A stretch of DNA of 64,000 bases from the NCBI RefSeq assembly GCF_900117315.1, contig NZ_LT630337.1:1146409-1210408 (forward strand), written 5' to 3'. The notes beneath the pieces were generated by a model. The model made no database searches and was not told the origin of the DNA. It was given only the letters and a program-made list of their open reading frames with translations. The stretch is from Bacillus massilinigeriensis. Its GTDB lineage: Bacteria > Bacillota > Bacilli > Bacillales > Cytobacillaceae. Shown piece by piece: positions 46,001 to 54,080 of this stretch. The stretch's first letter is position 1, and every line of letters begins with the position of its first letter. The translations under genes and the position numbers were made by a program.

Positions 46001-47783
46001 GTGGGTCGGTATCAATCTCGTTAGCATCCTGATACTTCGGTAGAATAATATTATATATCTCATCACGCAGCGAAGGTTCCTTAATACCGAGACTATGAAG
46101 GAACTCAATTGTTTCTTTATCATCCAATAAAGACGTATTTACGGTTTCATAACCACTGACATCTTCAGATGGAAGGAACAGTATAGATTGTCCGTTTGCA
46201 TCAAAGGCTGCAACAGCCTTTCTGTCTTGATTGAGGAATATTGGTTTCATCTTTGTCAACTTAGTTCGTCCACTTGTTTCCGTGATCCACTTATAAAACC
46301 TGTGTAGCCAATCTACGGGCTGGGCTTCAATAAAAGCACTGTTGATACCAACAATAACTTCATTCCCTCCCTCAGATTTCCAACCATTTATAATATCATT
46401 TTCATCAATCCATAAATTGGTTATGGAATCTATATATTTAGTAAGTTCCTTATTTTTACGTTGTGTATCCTGTCTTCCAAAAGATGTGAACACCCATTTT
46501 GCTTTTTCGTTTCCGCTTAATGCAGCCAACTGGCCATTTGTAAATAACTCCGCAATTTGAGGAACGTTCGCCCAGTATGCATTTTGCATTGATACAAATC
46601 CATCCGAAGCTGGCAGTAGCTCCTCACTACTCATTTTCTCCAAAATAGCTGTATAAAATGGCATGAAAGAAATCTTCCTTTTGTCATTCACATCGCTAAA
46701 CTTGCTTTCGTCGTAAGGAATAATATCAAATATTTCATCATTAATAAGTGGATAACCATTAACTTGACCAGTATCTCTAAGATAAACAAGACTATCCGCT
46801 GCCAAAGCCGCCAATAATTCCATCATATCTTTATTATGCGAAACACCTGCCCGAATACCCTCACGGCTGTCAGTAAGCAAGAACGGTGCGTGAATAATGA
46901 AGTTAAGACCTGTTACTTCTTTTGTTGGAAAGAAGCAAAAGGCCGCATGTTGTTTTGAAATCAGATTTTCTTTTTCATCGAGAAAGAAGCCGACGGAATA
47001 TTTGTGTTCGTTTCTGTCTTTTCGAGTAAACAGCCAAAGTTTATCATTATAAATTTTATCACCGTAATTTTGCGTAAGGAAAATGAGTTCTGCGACTGAT
47101 TCGCCGAATTTCTTCTTATCCAATATGGATTTCTTATATGATCCCAATACTCCTTGTATCTCAAGTGAAATATGTTCAAGGCATGATAGAAACAAAAGAG
47201 GATAATCTAATGAACATAGTTTCTCTGAAATATCCTCATACGCCTCCGCTGCACTTCTTTCTGGGTGATCAAATGGAAAAACAAATAGTGTTTCGTCTGT
47301 TTTTCTTCCAGAAAAATCTTCTCTAATCCTCATGGGAACGATAAAACGATCTATTTTAAAATAGATATTTGGATCATAAATATGCGGTGTAGACGTGTAT
47401 TGAAACACTGACTTAAATCCCACACCGAATTTACCTATTGAGGCTTCATTTTTATTAGAGTTAGCAATGGAAGTTATTGCATTAATATCACCTAACTTGC
47501 CACTTTCAGAATCTTCTTTTTCATTTGCTGGATCGGAAATAGTAAATCTCCTTGTTCCGTTATGGGCAAAGATTAATTTATCCTTACGCAACACAAACCG
47601 AGCAGATGTTGCTTCAGCATCATTAGCGTTTTGGAGTAACTCGTAAATAAAGTGTGCTTGGTCAGAATACTTCTCGACAACACTTGTCTTCACGCCACGC
47701 AAAGCAGGAACTTCAAGAATGTCAGCAATATGTTCTCTGCCTTTTGATAATTGGTCAAAATAAATATCGTCCTGAATAATCAC
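43014..47783 (-). CDS. Sacsin/Hsp90-type ATPase fused to SF1 helicase (candidate defence protein)
   Basis: This is a 1589-aa protein with two ATP-using modules. The N-terminal GHKL domain (about residues 1-340) has the N box FIYELLQNANDAEA, IGKFGVGFKSVFQYT and HAPFLLTDSREGI, as in sacsin-like ATPases. A long helical middle with acidic runs (about 860-900) leads to an SF1 UvrD/Dna2-like helicase. The helicase has Walker A VFGPPGTGKTT near 1131, YIIIDEAS near 1253, IIAGDPFQIEP, GTIHGFQGDECDI near 1452 and NVAISRAKDYLF near 1496. No nuclease motif is obvious. The GTG start follows GGGGGAG. It has its own promoter region with a 7-7-7 inverted repeat, and a terminator separates it from the RecD-like gene upstream. 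A DNA-sensing or unwinding role against foreign DNA is inferred. Confidence 0.85.
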   Translation of the reverse strand: MIIQDDIYFDQLSKGREHIADILEVPALRGVKTSVVEKYSDQAHFIYELLQNANDAEATSARFVLRKDKLIFAHNGTRRFTISDPANEKEDSESGKLGDINAITSIANSNKNEASIGKFGVGFKSVFQYTSTPHIYDPNIYFKIDRFIVPMRIREDFSGRKTDETLFVFPFDHPERSAAEAYEDISEKLCSLDYPLLFLSCLEHISLEIQGVLGSYKKSILDKKKFGESVAELIFLTQNYGDKIYNDKLWLFTRKDRNEHKYSVGFFLDEKENLISKQHAAFCFFPTKEVTGLNFIIHAPFLLTDSREGIRAGVSHNKDMMELLAALAADSLVYLRDTGQVNGYPLINDEIFDIIPYDESKFSDVNDKRKISFMPFYTAILEKMSSEELLPASDGFVSMQNAYWANVPQIAELFTNGQLAALSGNEKAKWVFTSFGRQDTQRKNKELTKYIDSITNLWIDENDIINGWKSEGGNEVIVGINSAFIEAQPVDWLHRFYKWITETSGRTKLTKMKPIFLNQDRKAVAAFDANGQSILFLPSEDVSGYETVNTSLLDDKETIEFLHSLGIKEPSLRDEIYNIILPKYQDANEIDTDPHFRKFFKYYKECPQSEIEDYIELIMDCEFVSFRSAEDNTVYRGKAGDLYFPSESLCQWFQSKPDTNFVEFDEYLQLVGENDKKELISFLTELGTKDVPKVLEREINYQDAMNIRQTWSRSTGRQKWIERYIDGCQEILEHATTDNSTIIWRQLLNVISSVCTRWDRFDRVLNGTYEYYFRVPRNESFESRTVVQLRTTPWLLNAEGNLVSAKELTLQTLSPQYDTKSDEAKELLQFLGIEEELGDEKDDYLTDEQREKIELAEALSDIPLEEIMSFAEQFRANKHISTNLDEDDEREESDSALENPVVSRIAKEIIKRAISAPKEKETNTNYKDEDTKDSDEDDYTKPSINFSQKIELAKKRSAKEIAEIAYLDELTQKAINTDKYSFGWFKALLELESLNNGEKTAYSREISITFSKVEREEGTSRTLILKHPSRYIPQSMEDLADIPLELHFANQPMVKVAVEVVNVKSYTLRAKLRTNAQIEGVDLSLVTEARIEAKNPVFLLEELRKAFNQLDFDDDYDMQNNLCGNIEFVFGPPGTGKTTHLAKEVILPLMQEDNNLKVLVLTPTNKAADVLVRRLMETDTNQGYTDWLVRFGATNDSVIEQSGVFRDKATDIRTFRRNVTVTTIARFPYDYFLPDEATRLHLSALKWDYIIIDEASMIPLVNIVFPLYKKTPEKFIIAGDPFQIEPITTVDIWKNENIYTMVELNSFTDPKTIPHLYHVELLTTQYRSTPEIGEVFSQFAYGGVLNHNRPTDSRRPLLIEDFLDIKSLNIIKFPVSKYESIYRPKRLQSKSNYQVYSALFAFEFVKHLSSLLEKANGKEFFRIGLIAPYRAQSDLIDKLMTSITFPKNIDVQVGTIHGFQGDECDIIIALFNPPPSISASKDMFLNKLNIVNVAISRAKDYLFIMMPDDATENVGNLTMVKRVEQLCKKQPEWIELESHYIEEVIFGSNSYLEDNSFSTTHQLVNVYGKPEKRYEIRSEDSAVDVQIHD

Positions 47784-47856
47784 TAATACTCCCCCTAAAA
47801 TACAGCCATAAAAATAGTTAACTACTATGGATACTATTTTTCTTCTTATATATAAT

Positions 47857-47877
47857 TTAAACAGCTGTATTGTTTAA
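47857..47877 (-). promoter_or_regulatory. Operator-like inverted repeat before the ATPase-helicase
   Basis: TTAAACA and TGTTTAA are perfect arms with a 7-nt spacer. On the minus strand TTAAAC and a downstream TATATA are 17 bp apart and could be the -35 and -10 elements, so the repeat overlaps the promoter. Confidence 0.55.
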
Positions 47878-47930
47878 TATATTCGAGAAAATAGTACAAT
47901 TATCCTGTTTGTAAAACCCAAATATAAAAA

Positions 47931-47956
47931 ATACCCCCTGTAAATACAGAGAGTAT
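47931..47956 (-). terminator. Strong terminator between the two large genes
   Basis: On the minus strand ATACTCTCTGTA pairs with TACAGGGGGTAT (some G-T pairs), followed by TTTTTTATA. It lies 10 nt after the stop of the RecD-like gene, so the ATPase-helicase is not simply in the same operon. Confidence 0.85.
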
Positions 47957-47965
47957 GTATAAGAA

Positions 47966-50900
47966 TTATTCATTAATTTCAATATCGAACTGTTCTTTTA
48001 ATATCTTCTTAATTTCCAAAGTCTGATTATTACCTTCAAAAGTGGTTATGAGCTTACCTTGGAAATGCTTGTTATACCATTTTTTCTTTTCTTCCCATTT
48101 TTTCTGATAATCTGGCAAATCCAGTCTTCCAACATGCTCCCAGTAATAATTCTCACCGTGCCAGTTTAAAGTGAAGTCTGGCAGGTACATAGAACCATCC
48201 TTCGCAAAGAGCGGTTCCTCATATTTAAAGTCAATATTATTTAAAAATAAGATATTAGCAATATTCATTTCCGATTTGGATCTTACTAGATATTGGGTAA
48301 GAGTGGAAATTACCTTATTTTCTTCATACCATCCAGTAAAATGAAGAAACTCTTCAGGTATTGGTTCAAAATTAAATAAAGATGAATTAATACGTCTAAT
48401 ATTAGATCTTTCGATTCTTCTTAATGAAAGTAAGGTCGAAACGTCTTCTTGAATAAAAATAGTAAAGTGGCGTTGCGCCCTCGTTATAGCTGTATAGAGA
48501 AGCTCCATGGACAGCAGGCTACTTGTCCGCTTAGGTAATACGAAATATACACGGTCAAACTCACTTCCTTGTGCCTTGTGAACAGAGATTGCATAAGCCA
48601 ACTCAAGATTGTCTTCAGGTTTTTGTTCTCTTATCCATTTGTCAGCATTATCTTTTCCAAGCTTTTTCCCATAACCAATCCATAGATGCTCTTTCCCTTT
48701 AAATTGGGTTTGGAATTTCTCCAGTCGAAAGTATGGCTTCTTATATTCACCTTTATCAAATGGATGAGGTTTAACAAAACCAATTTCACCGTTATAAACC
48801 TCAACATATTTCCCTGTTTTAGTACTTATATCATAAGCAAAAATAGGGTCTGACTTTGGCCGATTGCGATACTGAATAACTTTATCAAACAAAGAAATTC
48901 CATCAATTTGATTCTTCGAGATCCAATATCCATTAAAAAGCTTTTGAAGCATAAGATTCAAGTTGTCTGTACCATAAAGCTCCCCTTTAAATGGAGATAG
49001 AACTTGTAAATAAGCAGGATCCTTTGAGTCTGAATTTTTGCTGCAAGCATTTCCCCAAAGGTAATATTCCTTACCTTCCTCTGCTTCTTGGCCCGTATCA
49101 TTTTCTAAATCTCGTATTATGATCCTCTGTAAGAGAGTTTCTAGCTCATCTTCATTGTTCCAATAATAAACAGAAAGATCTTTGTCAATTTCTCCTCCCT
49201 CCTGTACTTTTTTTATTACATCTTCCATATCGAATTTGCTATCCTTCTCTTGCTGTTTTTCTTGAATAAAAATCTCCGCCAAATCTAGAATTCCATTGCC
49301 CTTATTACTTACCTTATTTTCCAATTGACGAACATTGACATCAAGTTTTCCTAGGTTTTCAGGATCGGTCTCTCTTAACCAATTAATAATATCGGAGAAT
49401 ACCTTTCCTCGGCCAATTGGCGGCAGCTGATTTGGATCACCGATTAAAATAAGCCTTTGTACATTGGTCCATTTAATTGCACGAAATAGTGCTGCAAAGA
49501 GATGCAAATCAATCATGGAACATTCATCAATAATAATGGTTTGAATATCAGTTTCTACCTTTCCTGCATCTCGTTTATAAGTAAAATTATCATTTAGCCA
49601 ACCATTTTTTGCCAAAAAAGAATGTATAGTAGAGGAAGGTTTTTGGGCCTTGTCTTTAATTCTTTCTGTTGCCTTTCCAGTTGGAGCCATTAATAAAATA
49701 TTTGTTCCAACACCATGAACCTTTTCTATCATTTGAATAATGGAACGAATGATGGTTGTTTTTCCAGTTCCTGCTGCTCCTGAAATTACACAAACAGGTT
49801 TATTAAATACCTTAACACAAACATCAGCCTGTCCCTTAAGAGCCGCATCATATTCACTTGGAGCTTTTTGATTCAGTACACTACTTGTGTCAATTAATGA
49901 ATCATAAAACTTTTCTGCTGTTGCAGGTACTCGAAGCGAAATATCTCTCCTCTTTGTTAATTCTCGAATCGTATTTTCAATAAGCCTTTCATCTTCGTAC
50001 ACTTCTTTCAAGTAAAGATATAGCTTCTCATTATCCTTCCGCATGACGATTGCTTCTTCAATGACTTCCTCGTCAACAATAAAGTTTTTCATTACAAATT
50101 GGTGCCTTTTCCAATCAGAATTACTCTCGAGTTTCCTATTAATATTATCAAGAATACGATTAGCTAATACAAAGGAATGAACACTGTCTCGCTGAATGGC
50201 TGAGACACACAAAGCTCGAAATCTTTCCGCTGAATTCTTGGACATAAGATGATCAATCCCAAGCTCTGGTGAAGGTAATATTCCATTATCCACTTTGTTA
50301 AAGGAAATATAGTCATCCATTTCATCGCCAATGTACTGTTCTGATAAAATATAAGGGTTTTCAATAATTTCTACTAATGTAGCTGAAAGATTATTTTTGT
50401 CACGATTAGGATTTAGGATATTCTTGATTTGTTGAAGACCAATATCAAAACGTGGCAAGATTTCTAATAATAATTGTTGCTCTTCATCCTCCTGCAGCTT
50501 CCATCCTCGTTGAAATTCTTTTACTCTTCTGGTGCTCATATCACTATCCTGCAATTCTTTACTTTTACCTTTAATAAAATCACTAATTAAAGTATAAGCC
50601 TCGAGCTCATTTCCTAATAAAGTCTGATTACGATAATACTCAATTCCCTCATGTAGATCTATGTATCGTAATACTTCCGTAAATCCTGGATAACAGCCTC
50701 TATGTTTCCAAAGTTCACTTAATAGTCCATACAGCCAGTTTCTACGTTCTTCCCAATTTTGAGTTGTGTCTGATATTTCAATTAAAGTATTTACAATCTC
50801 AATCATTCTCTCTACAAGTGTAAGGGCATCATCATTAGATACATGTCTGGTAGCATATTTGAAATTTCTTGGGTTTTCTGGAACAAATAGTATTCTCTCC

Positions 50901-51589
50901 AAGATCTCAGGGTTATCCATATATTTTTCGTAGGGGATTCTAAAACCTTCATCAGGATAGTTCGAAGTCACCACACGCTGCCAAACCATTCCGTTCGCAT
51001 ACTTTTCTTTAACCCGTTCAGAAACGTTCTCATAATATTGGAAATCCCCAACCGATTTCAATCTAGATATTCCAACAACGACATACTTTGGATTGTCTTC
51101 TCCACTAAAAGGATTACTATAGTTGGCATAGTAGAATATTAACGATTTATTCGGTTCAAGTTTATTAAAATAATCTGATGCATTTTTAAAACGTTGATTT
51201 CCGTTATATTTTTGACCATTTGTTGCTAAATTCGTTACATCGTCGCTATACATCCCCTCATATGGCCATATACAAACGCTTGAAGGTGGTAAATTAATGT
51301 ATATCCCCTTAGAGCCATCTCTGTACCATTCAGGAGGATCGGAGTATGCCTTAATAGTTTCTTTCCCAAAAGCATTAATACTAAAGGCACAAGCCGGGAT
51401 ACCATCTATGCTAGCACATGATTTACCAGCACAGGATTGTTCCCATTCTAAATCTCGTTCTGTAGATATTACATCCCCAGGATATGAATGTCTTCCTATG
51501 CAATAGGTATTCTCCTTGGGATTCTTACAAATATGACCATCCCAGCCGTCATTATGCCAAGCCAAGCGAACAGTAATATGGTTAGTCAT
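47966..51589 (-). CDS. RecD-like SF1B helicase with C-terminal PD-(D/E)xK-like nuclease domain
   Basis: The protein of about 1207 aa has three parts. The N-terminal 380 residues form a unique cysteine-containing region (WHNDGWDGHICKNP...CIGRHSYPG, SCAGKSC). The central RecD/AAA_30 helicase has Walker A VISGAAGTGKTTII near 600, IIIDECSMID near 685, ILIGDPNQLPPIGRG, AYAISVHKAQGSEFDRVYF near 1003 and LLYTAITRAQRHF near 1035. The C-terminal nuclease-like segment has SEMNIANILF, YLPDFTL near 1133 and YYWEHVG near 1148, a D-x(n)-E pattern. RecD helicases move 5' to 3'. The ATG at 51589 (GGTGGG 4 nt before) matches the conserved start. The fused N-terminal module and nuclease separate it from housekeeping RecD2. 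Confidence 0.83.
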   Translation of the reverse strand: MTNHITVRLAWHNDGWDGHICKNPKENTYCIGRHSYPGDVISTERDLEWEQSCAGKSCASIDGIPACAFSINAFGKETIKAYSDPPEWYRDGSKGIYINLPPSSVCIWPYEGMYSDDVTNLATNGQKYNGNQRFKNASDYFNKLEPNKSLIFYYANYSNPFSGEDNPKYVVVGISRLKSVGDFQYYENVSERVKEKYANGMVWQRVVTSNYPDEGFRIPYEKYMDNPEILERILFVPENPRNFKYATRHVSNDDALTLVERMIEIVNTLIEISDTTQNWEERRNWLYGLLSELWKHRGCYPGFTEVLRYIDLHEGIEYYRNQTLLGNELEAYTLISDFIKGKSKELQDSDMSTRRVKEFQRGWKLQEDEEQQLLLEILPRFDIGLQQIKNILNPNRDKNNLSATLVEIIENPYILSEQYIGDEMDDYISFNKVDNGILPSPELGIDHLMSKNSAERFRALCVSAIQRDSVHSFVLANRILDNINRKLESNSDWKRHQFVMKNFIVDEEVIEEAIVMRKDNEKLYLYLKEVYEDERLIENTIRELTKRRDISLRVPATAEKFYDSLIDTSSVLNQKAPSEYDAALKGQADVCVKVFNKPVCVISGAAGTGKTTIIRSIIQMIEKVHGVGTNILLMAPTGKATERIKDKAQKPSSTIHSFLAKNGWLNDNFTYKRDAGKVETDIQTIIIDECSMIDLHLFAALFRAIKWTNVQRLILIGDPNQLPPIGRGKVFSDIINWLRETDPENLGKLDVNVRQLENKVSNKGNGILDLAEIFIQEKQQEKDSKFDMEDVIKKVQEGGEIDKDLSVYYWNNEDELETLLQRIIIRDLENDTGQEAEEGKEYYLWGNACSKNSDSKDPAYLQVLSPFKGELYGTDNLNLMLQKLFNGYWISKNQIDGISLFDKVIQYRNRPKSDPIFAYDISTKTGKYVEVYNGEIGFVKPHPFDKGEYKKPYFRLEKFQTQFKGKEHLWIGYGKKLGKDNADKWIREQKPEDNLELAYAISVHKAQGSEFDRVYFVLPKRTSSLLSMELLYTAITRAQRHFTIFIQEDVSTLLSLRRIERSNIRRINSSLFNFEPIPEEFLHFTGWYEENKVISTLTQYLVRSKSEMNIANILFLNNIDFKYEEPLFAKDGSMYLPDFTLNWHGENYYWEHVGRLDLPDYQKKWEEKKKWYNKHFQGKLITTFEGNNQTLEIKKILKEQFDIEINE

Positions 51590-51741
51590 TAAACCCACCC
51601 TTTTAATATGAATTATTTTATTATTGTAAAATTGCAACATATTATAGTGAGAAATTAATATATTGATCATCACTATATGACAATAGACTAATAGTTCTTT
51701 TGCTTTATAAACTTACAGAGGGAAATCATAACCTGTCTTTT

Positions 51742-51963
51742 TTATAAAATTATAAGTTGCTCTAAAAGTGGATATTCAATTGGCTGTTCCATACTATCAA
51801 CATATCAAGGATGTTGTGGATGTCCTCCTTTTAAAATATTTAAGCAATAAACTTCCTTATCATTAAGGGAGTTTTTCAACAGTAATAGGACTTGTTTTCC
51901 TCTTTTCTGGAATTCCCCTTTTTCTCCCCAAGCTAAAATTATCTTATCTGCTTTTTTTATTGC
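51742..51963 (-). pseudogene. C-terminal fragment of a DUF1643 gene with internal stop
   Basis: The minus-strand frame reads KKADKIILAWGEKGEFQK, then VLLLLKNSLNDKEVYC, then LNILKGGHPQHP. A TGA (51805-51807) follows, and the frame continues YVDSMEQPIEYPLLEQL to a TAA. AWG and GHPxHP are DUF1643 C-terminal signatures. The N-terminal half is absent and a stop closes the frame just upstream. It is gene debris inside the island. Confidence 0.6.
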
Positions 51964-52073
51964 TTTTTATATATAAATGAAATTCTTTTAACAAGCTTTA
52001 CCTCATTTTCACTCTTTGCTTGATAAACCAGGCCGAAATTTACTCCTTCCAGCCTGATAACTTTACAATTCTA

Positions 52074-52787
52074 TTAACTATGCCGTTCTGTGTAATCAGC
52101 TCTTAAATAAACTTTATATTCAATTGGCTTATACCCATATTCTTTTAAAAGTTTGAGCAATAAGTTTCTTACTCCATTTCCACTAATATTAGTTTCAACG
52201 TATATCTTATCACCCACTAATTTAGGTTTTCTCATATCACTTTCATGGCTTGAAAAATATTTACGTTTTTTCCCTTGCATGGATGGTTTACTTTCAAAAT
52301 TTATAAATTTATCTTCATCTACAGAGATAAGTAATTCACATGTTTTGAGTAACATTTCCTGCCAAGTCTTTACTTCAATCATTTGATTATTATTAATACG
52401 AAATGCAAATGGTCGTTTATGTGTAAAATTCTCATAAAGTGTATGCTCAACATTTGTATCAACAAAGTAAGCTGAATAATCTCGAAATGCTATTCTCTCA
52501 ACTTCTTCTTGTTCCGCTTCATCAATACTTTCATCCAACCCATCAACTTCTAACAGTTCAATAAATTCATCTATCTTTTGTTCATAATGATTGATGCTCT
52601 CTCCTATTTGAGCATAATTTCTTACACTATCAAAATCTCTATTGAAGTAAGCAGCACTAACCTCGTTATTTATCACAGACATAGTATCATTTATCGTTTC
52701 TTTTAAAAGTTCTAGACTTTCTGATAAATCAATTGCCTTGTCAGGAAAACCATCTTTTATGACCGTTAACAAATCTCTTATATCCAT
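52074..52787 (-). CDS. Island protein of unknown function (237 aa)
   Basis: The first 100 residues are helical and acidic (LSESLELLKETINDTM, then YAQIGESINHYEQKIDEFIEL, then SIDEAEQEEVERIAF), probably coiled-coil. The C-terminal part (PFAFRINNNQMIEVKTWQEM, then VGDKIYVETNISGNGVRNLL, then YGYKPIEYKVYLRAD) looks like a small alpha-beta domain. No catalytic motif is visible. AGGTGA lies 4 nt before the ATG. It lies upstream of the RecD-like gene on the same strand, separated by DUF1643 debris. It could be an accessory or sensor subunit; this is inference. Confidence 0.6.
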   Translation of the reverse strand: MDIRDLLTVIKDGFPDKAIDLSESLELLKETINDTMSVINNEVSAAYFNRDFDSVRNYAQIGESINHYEQKIDEFIELLEVDGLDESIDEAEQEEVERIAFRDYSAYFVDTNVEHTLYENFTHKRPFAFRINNNQMIEVKTWQEMLLKTCELLISVDEDKFINFESKPSMQGKKRKYFSSHESDMRKPKLVGDKIYVETNISGNGVRNLLLKLLKEYGYKPIEYKVYLRADYTERHS

Positions 52788-52927
52788 TGACTCACCTACT
52801 TTTTACAGAATACTGATTCTTAGACAGCAATGATATTTTTCATAATTAGAAACCATATAATTTATACAAACCCTCCCAATAATTGACCAAAGCCTAAATT
52901 ATTACTAGGTTGAGATTTTCAATAATC

Positions 52928-53392
52928 TTACCGTTTTGGCGGATATGTTTTTACTCTTTCTGCTATTCTTGTCCATACTAAACATTTCTCTTTATATGAC
53001 CGCTGAACATCAATTTCATATTCTCCCTTAAATCGATACATCAATTTACCTTGACCATCCTTTTCATGTGCAAACACAATTCTTTTCTGAATATCTCTAG
53101 ATACATGATAATTCATATGTTCTTCTACTTTACCTGGATCTGTTGGCTTTTCATAAATAGTATTTTCATCAGCAGAGATACTATTATCCCAAGTTCCATT
53201 AGAATATATTTTAGGAAACCAAATGGTAACATCATCTCTATATGGATGATATGCTCCACCTCTTTGAAATCCTTTATAGTTATGGCCAAAAATATTACAA
53301 GCTTCAAAAATCCTTTTAAAAGCTATGTCATCCCTTACATCTATATATCCTCTTTCAATGTGTACCTGAGGATCAATTTGCTCTAAATTCAT
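52928..53392 (-). CDS. Island protein of unknown function (154 aa)
   Basis: The protein is rich in aromatic and His residues, with NIFGHNYKGFQRGGAYHPYR, VTIWFPKIYSNGTWDNSIS and MYRFKGEYEIDVQRSYKEKC, followed by LVWTRIAERVKTY. The compact beta-rich pattern recalls reader domains of modified-DNA restriction enzymes, but I cannot assign a family. GGGAGA lies 5 nt before the ATG. It is the first of the leftward genes in the island cargo. Confidence 0.6.
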   Translation of the reverse strand: MNLEQIDPQVHIERGYIDVRDDIAFKRIFEACNIFGHNYKGFQRGGAYHPYRDDVTIWFPKIYSNGTWDNSISADENTIYEKPTDPGKVEEHMNYHVSRDIQKRIVFAHEKDGQGKLMYRFKGEYEIDVQRSYKEKCLVWTRIAERVKTYPPKR

Positions 53393-53430
53393 GAATCTCT
53401 CCCTACTACTTTGTATTACAAATTCACAAT

Positions 53431-53823
53431 CTATAATAATGTAGCAGACACAGGATCGCTGCTTCTTAATTGTTTTTCTTTTAATTGCTCAAATAATTTT
53501 TCTACTGTCCCTATCCCAACATTTGCATACTTGGCTAAAATAACAAGTTCTTGTGGTAACTGTCCAACTGTTTCAATTTGATCTTCATTAAGTTGTCTTA
53601 GGAGGCTCGGAATTCCTTTAAATTCATCTGCATTAAGCGGTATTTTTGACAATTCTTCCGTTACCACAATGTGATCGGATTTATAAAAGAAAAACAACTC
53701 CCCAGGACGTTCAAGTGTAAGTTGTCTACGTATTTTTTCTTCCTCAATAAATAATGTTAATTCTTCAAAGAAAGTTTCATCATTCTTTTCATTATAGCGT
53801 TTTACATATTTATGTAATCTTCC
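53431..53823 (-). pseudogene. Fragment with RpoA-CTD-like helix-hairpin segment
   Basis: An open frame without a clear start runs on the minus strand after a stop just upstream: RLHKYVKRYNEKNDETFF, then LFIEEEKIRRQLTLER, then NEDQIETVGQLPQELVILAK, then YANVGIGTVEKLFEQLKEK. The last part resembles the helix-hairpin of the RNA polymerase alpha C-terminal domain. No ATG/GTG with a ribosome binding site begins it; a TTG at 53697 is possible. Probably a gene remnant. Confidence 0.35.
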
Positions 53824-54080
53824 TGCTTCCTTTCGTTCACTGCCCTATATAAAGTAGCCCTTATCTTCGTAATCTCTGCTATCTCATTAACAGTCAGCTT
53901 ATTTATATTTCTATTATGAAATAACTCAAGAGCATGTTGCAGCCCCTTATGTTTATCCATATACTTATGAGATCTTCCTTTATAGACACCTCGTTGCTTT
54001 GCTAATTCTATTCCTTCCAACTGTCTTTCTTTAATCATATCTGCTTCAAATTCAGCAATACCATTTAACACCGTGATCTG
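53802..54080 (-). pseudogene. C-terminal remnant of a serine recombinase (resolvase/invertase)
   Basis: The frame encodes the end of the catalytic domain and the HTH: NGIAEFEADMIKERQLEGIE, then LAKQRGVYKGRSHKYMD, then LTVNEIAEITKIRATLYRAV. The catalytic serine half is missing. At about 54080 it is joined directly to a DUF262 remnant. Confidence 0.75.

Noticed and set aside
43014-51589. Single operon for the RecD-like and ATPase-helicase genes
   Set aside because: A strong terminator (47931-47956) and a separate promoter region lie between them.
51805-51807. In-frame TGA in the DUF1643 fragment as a possible selenocysteine codon, given the nearby tRNA-Sec
   Set aside because: The fragment lacks its N-terminal half and has a stop just upstream; the TGA replaces a position that is not a catalytic Cys. 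Simple decay explains it.
39196-51963. One DUF1643 gene split by a 12-kb insertion
   Set aside because: Both halves are on the minus strand but in the wrong order for a simple split.
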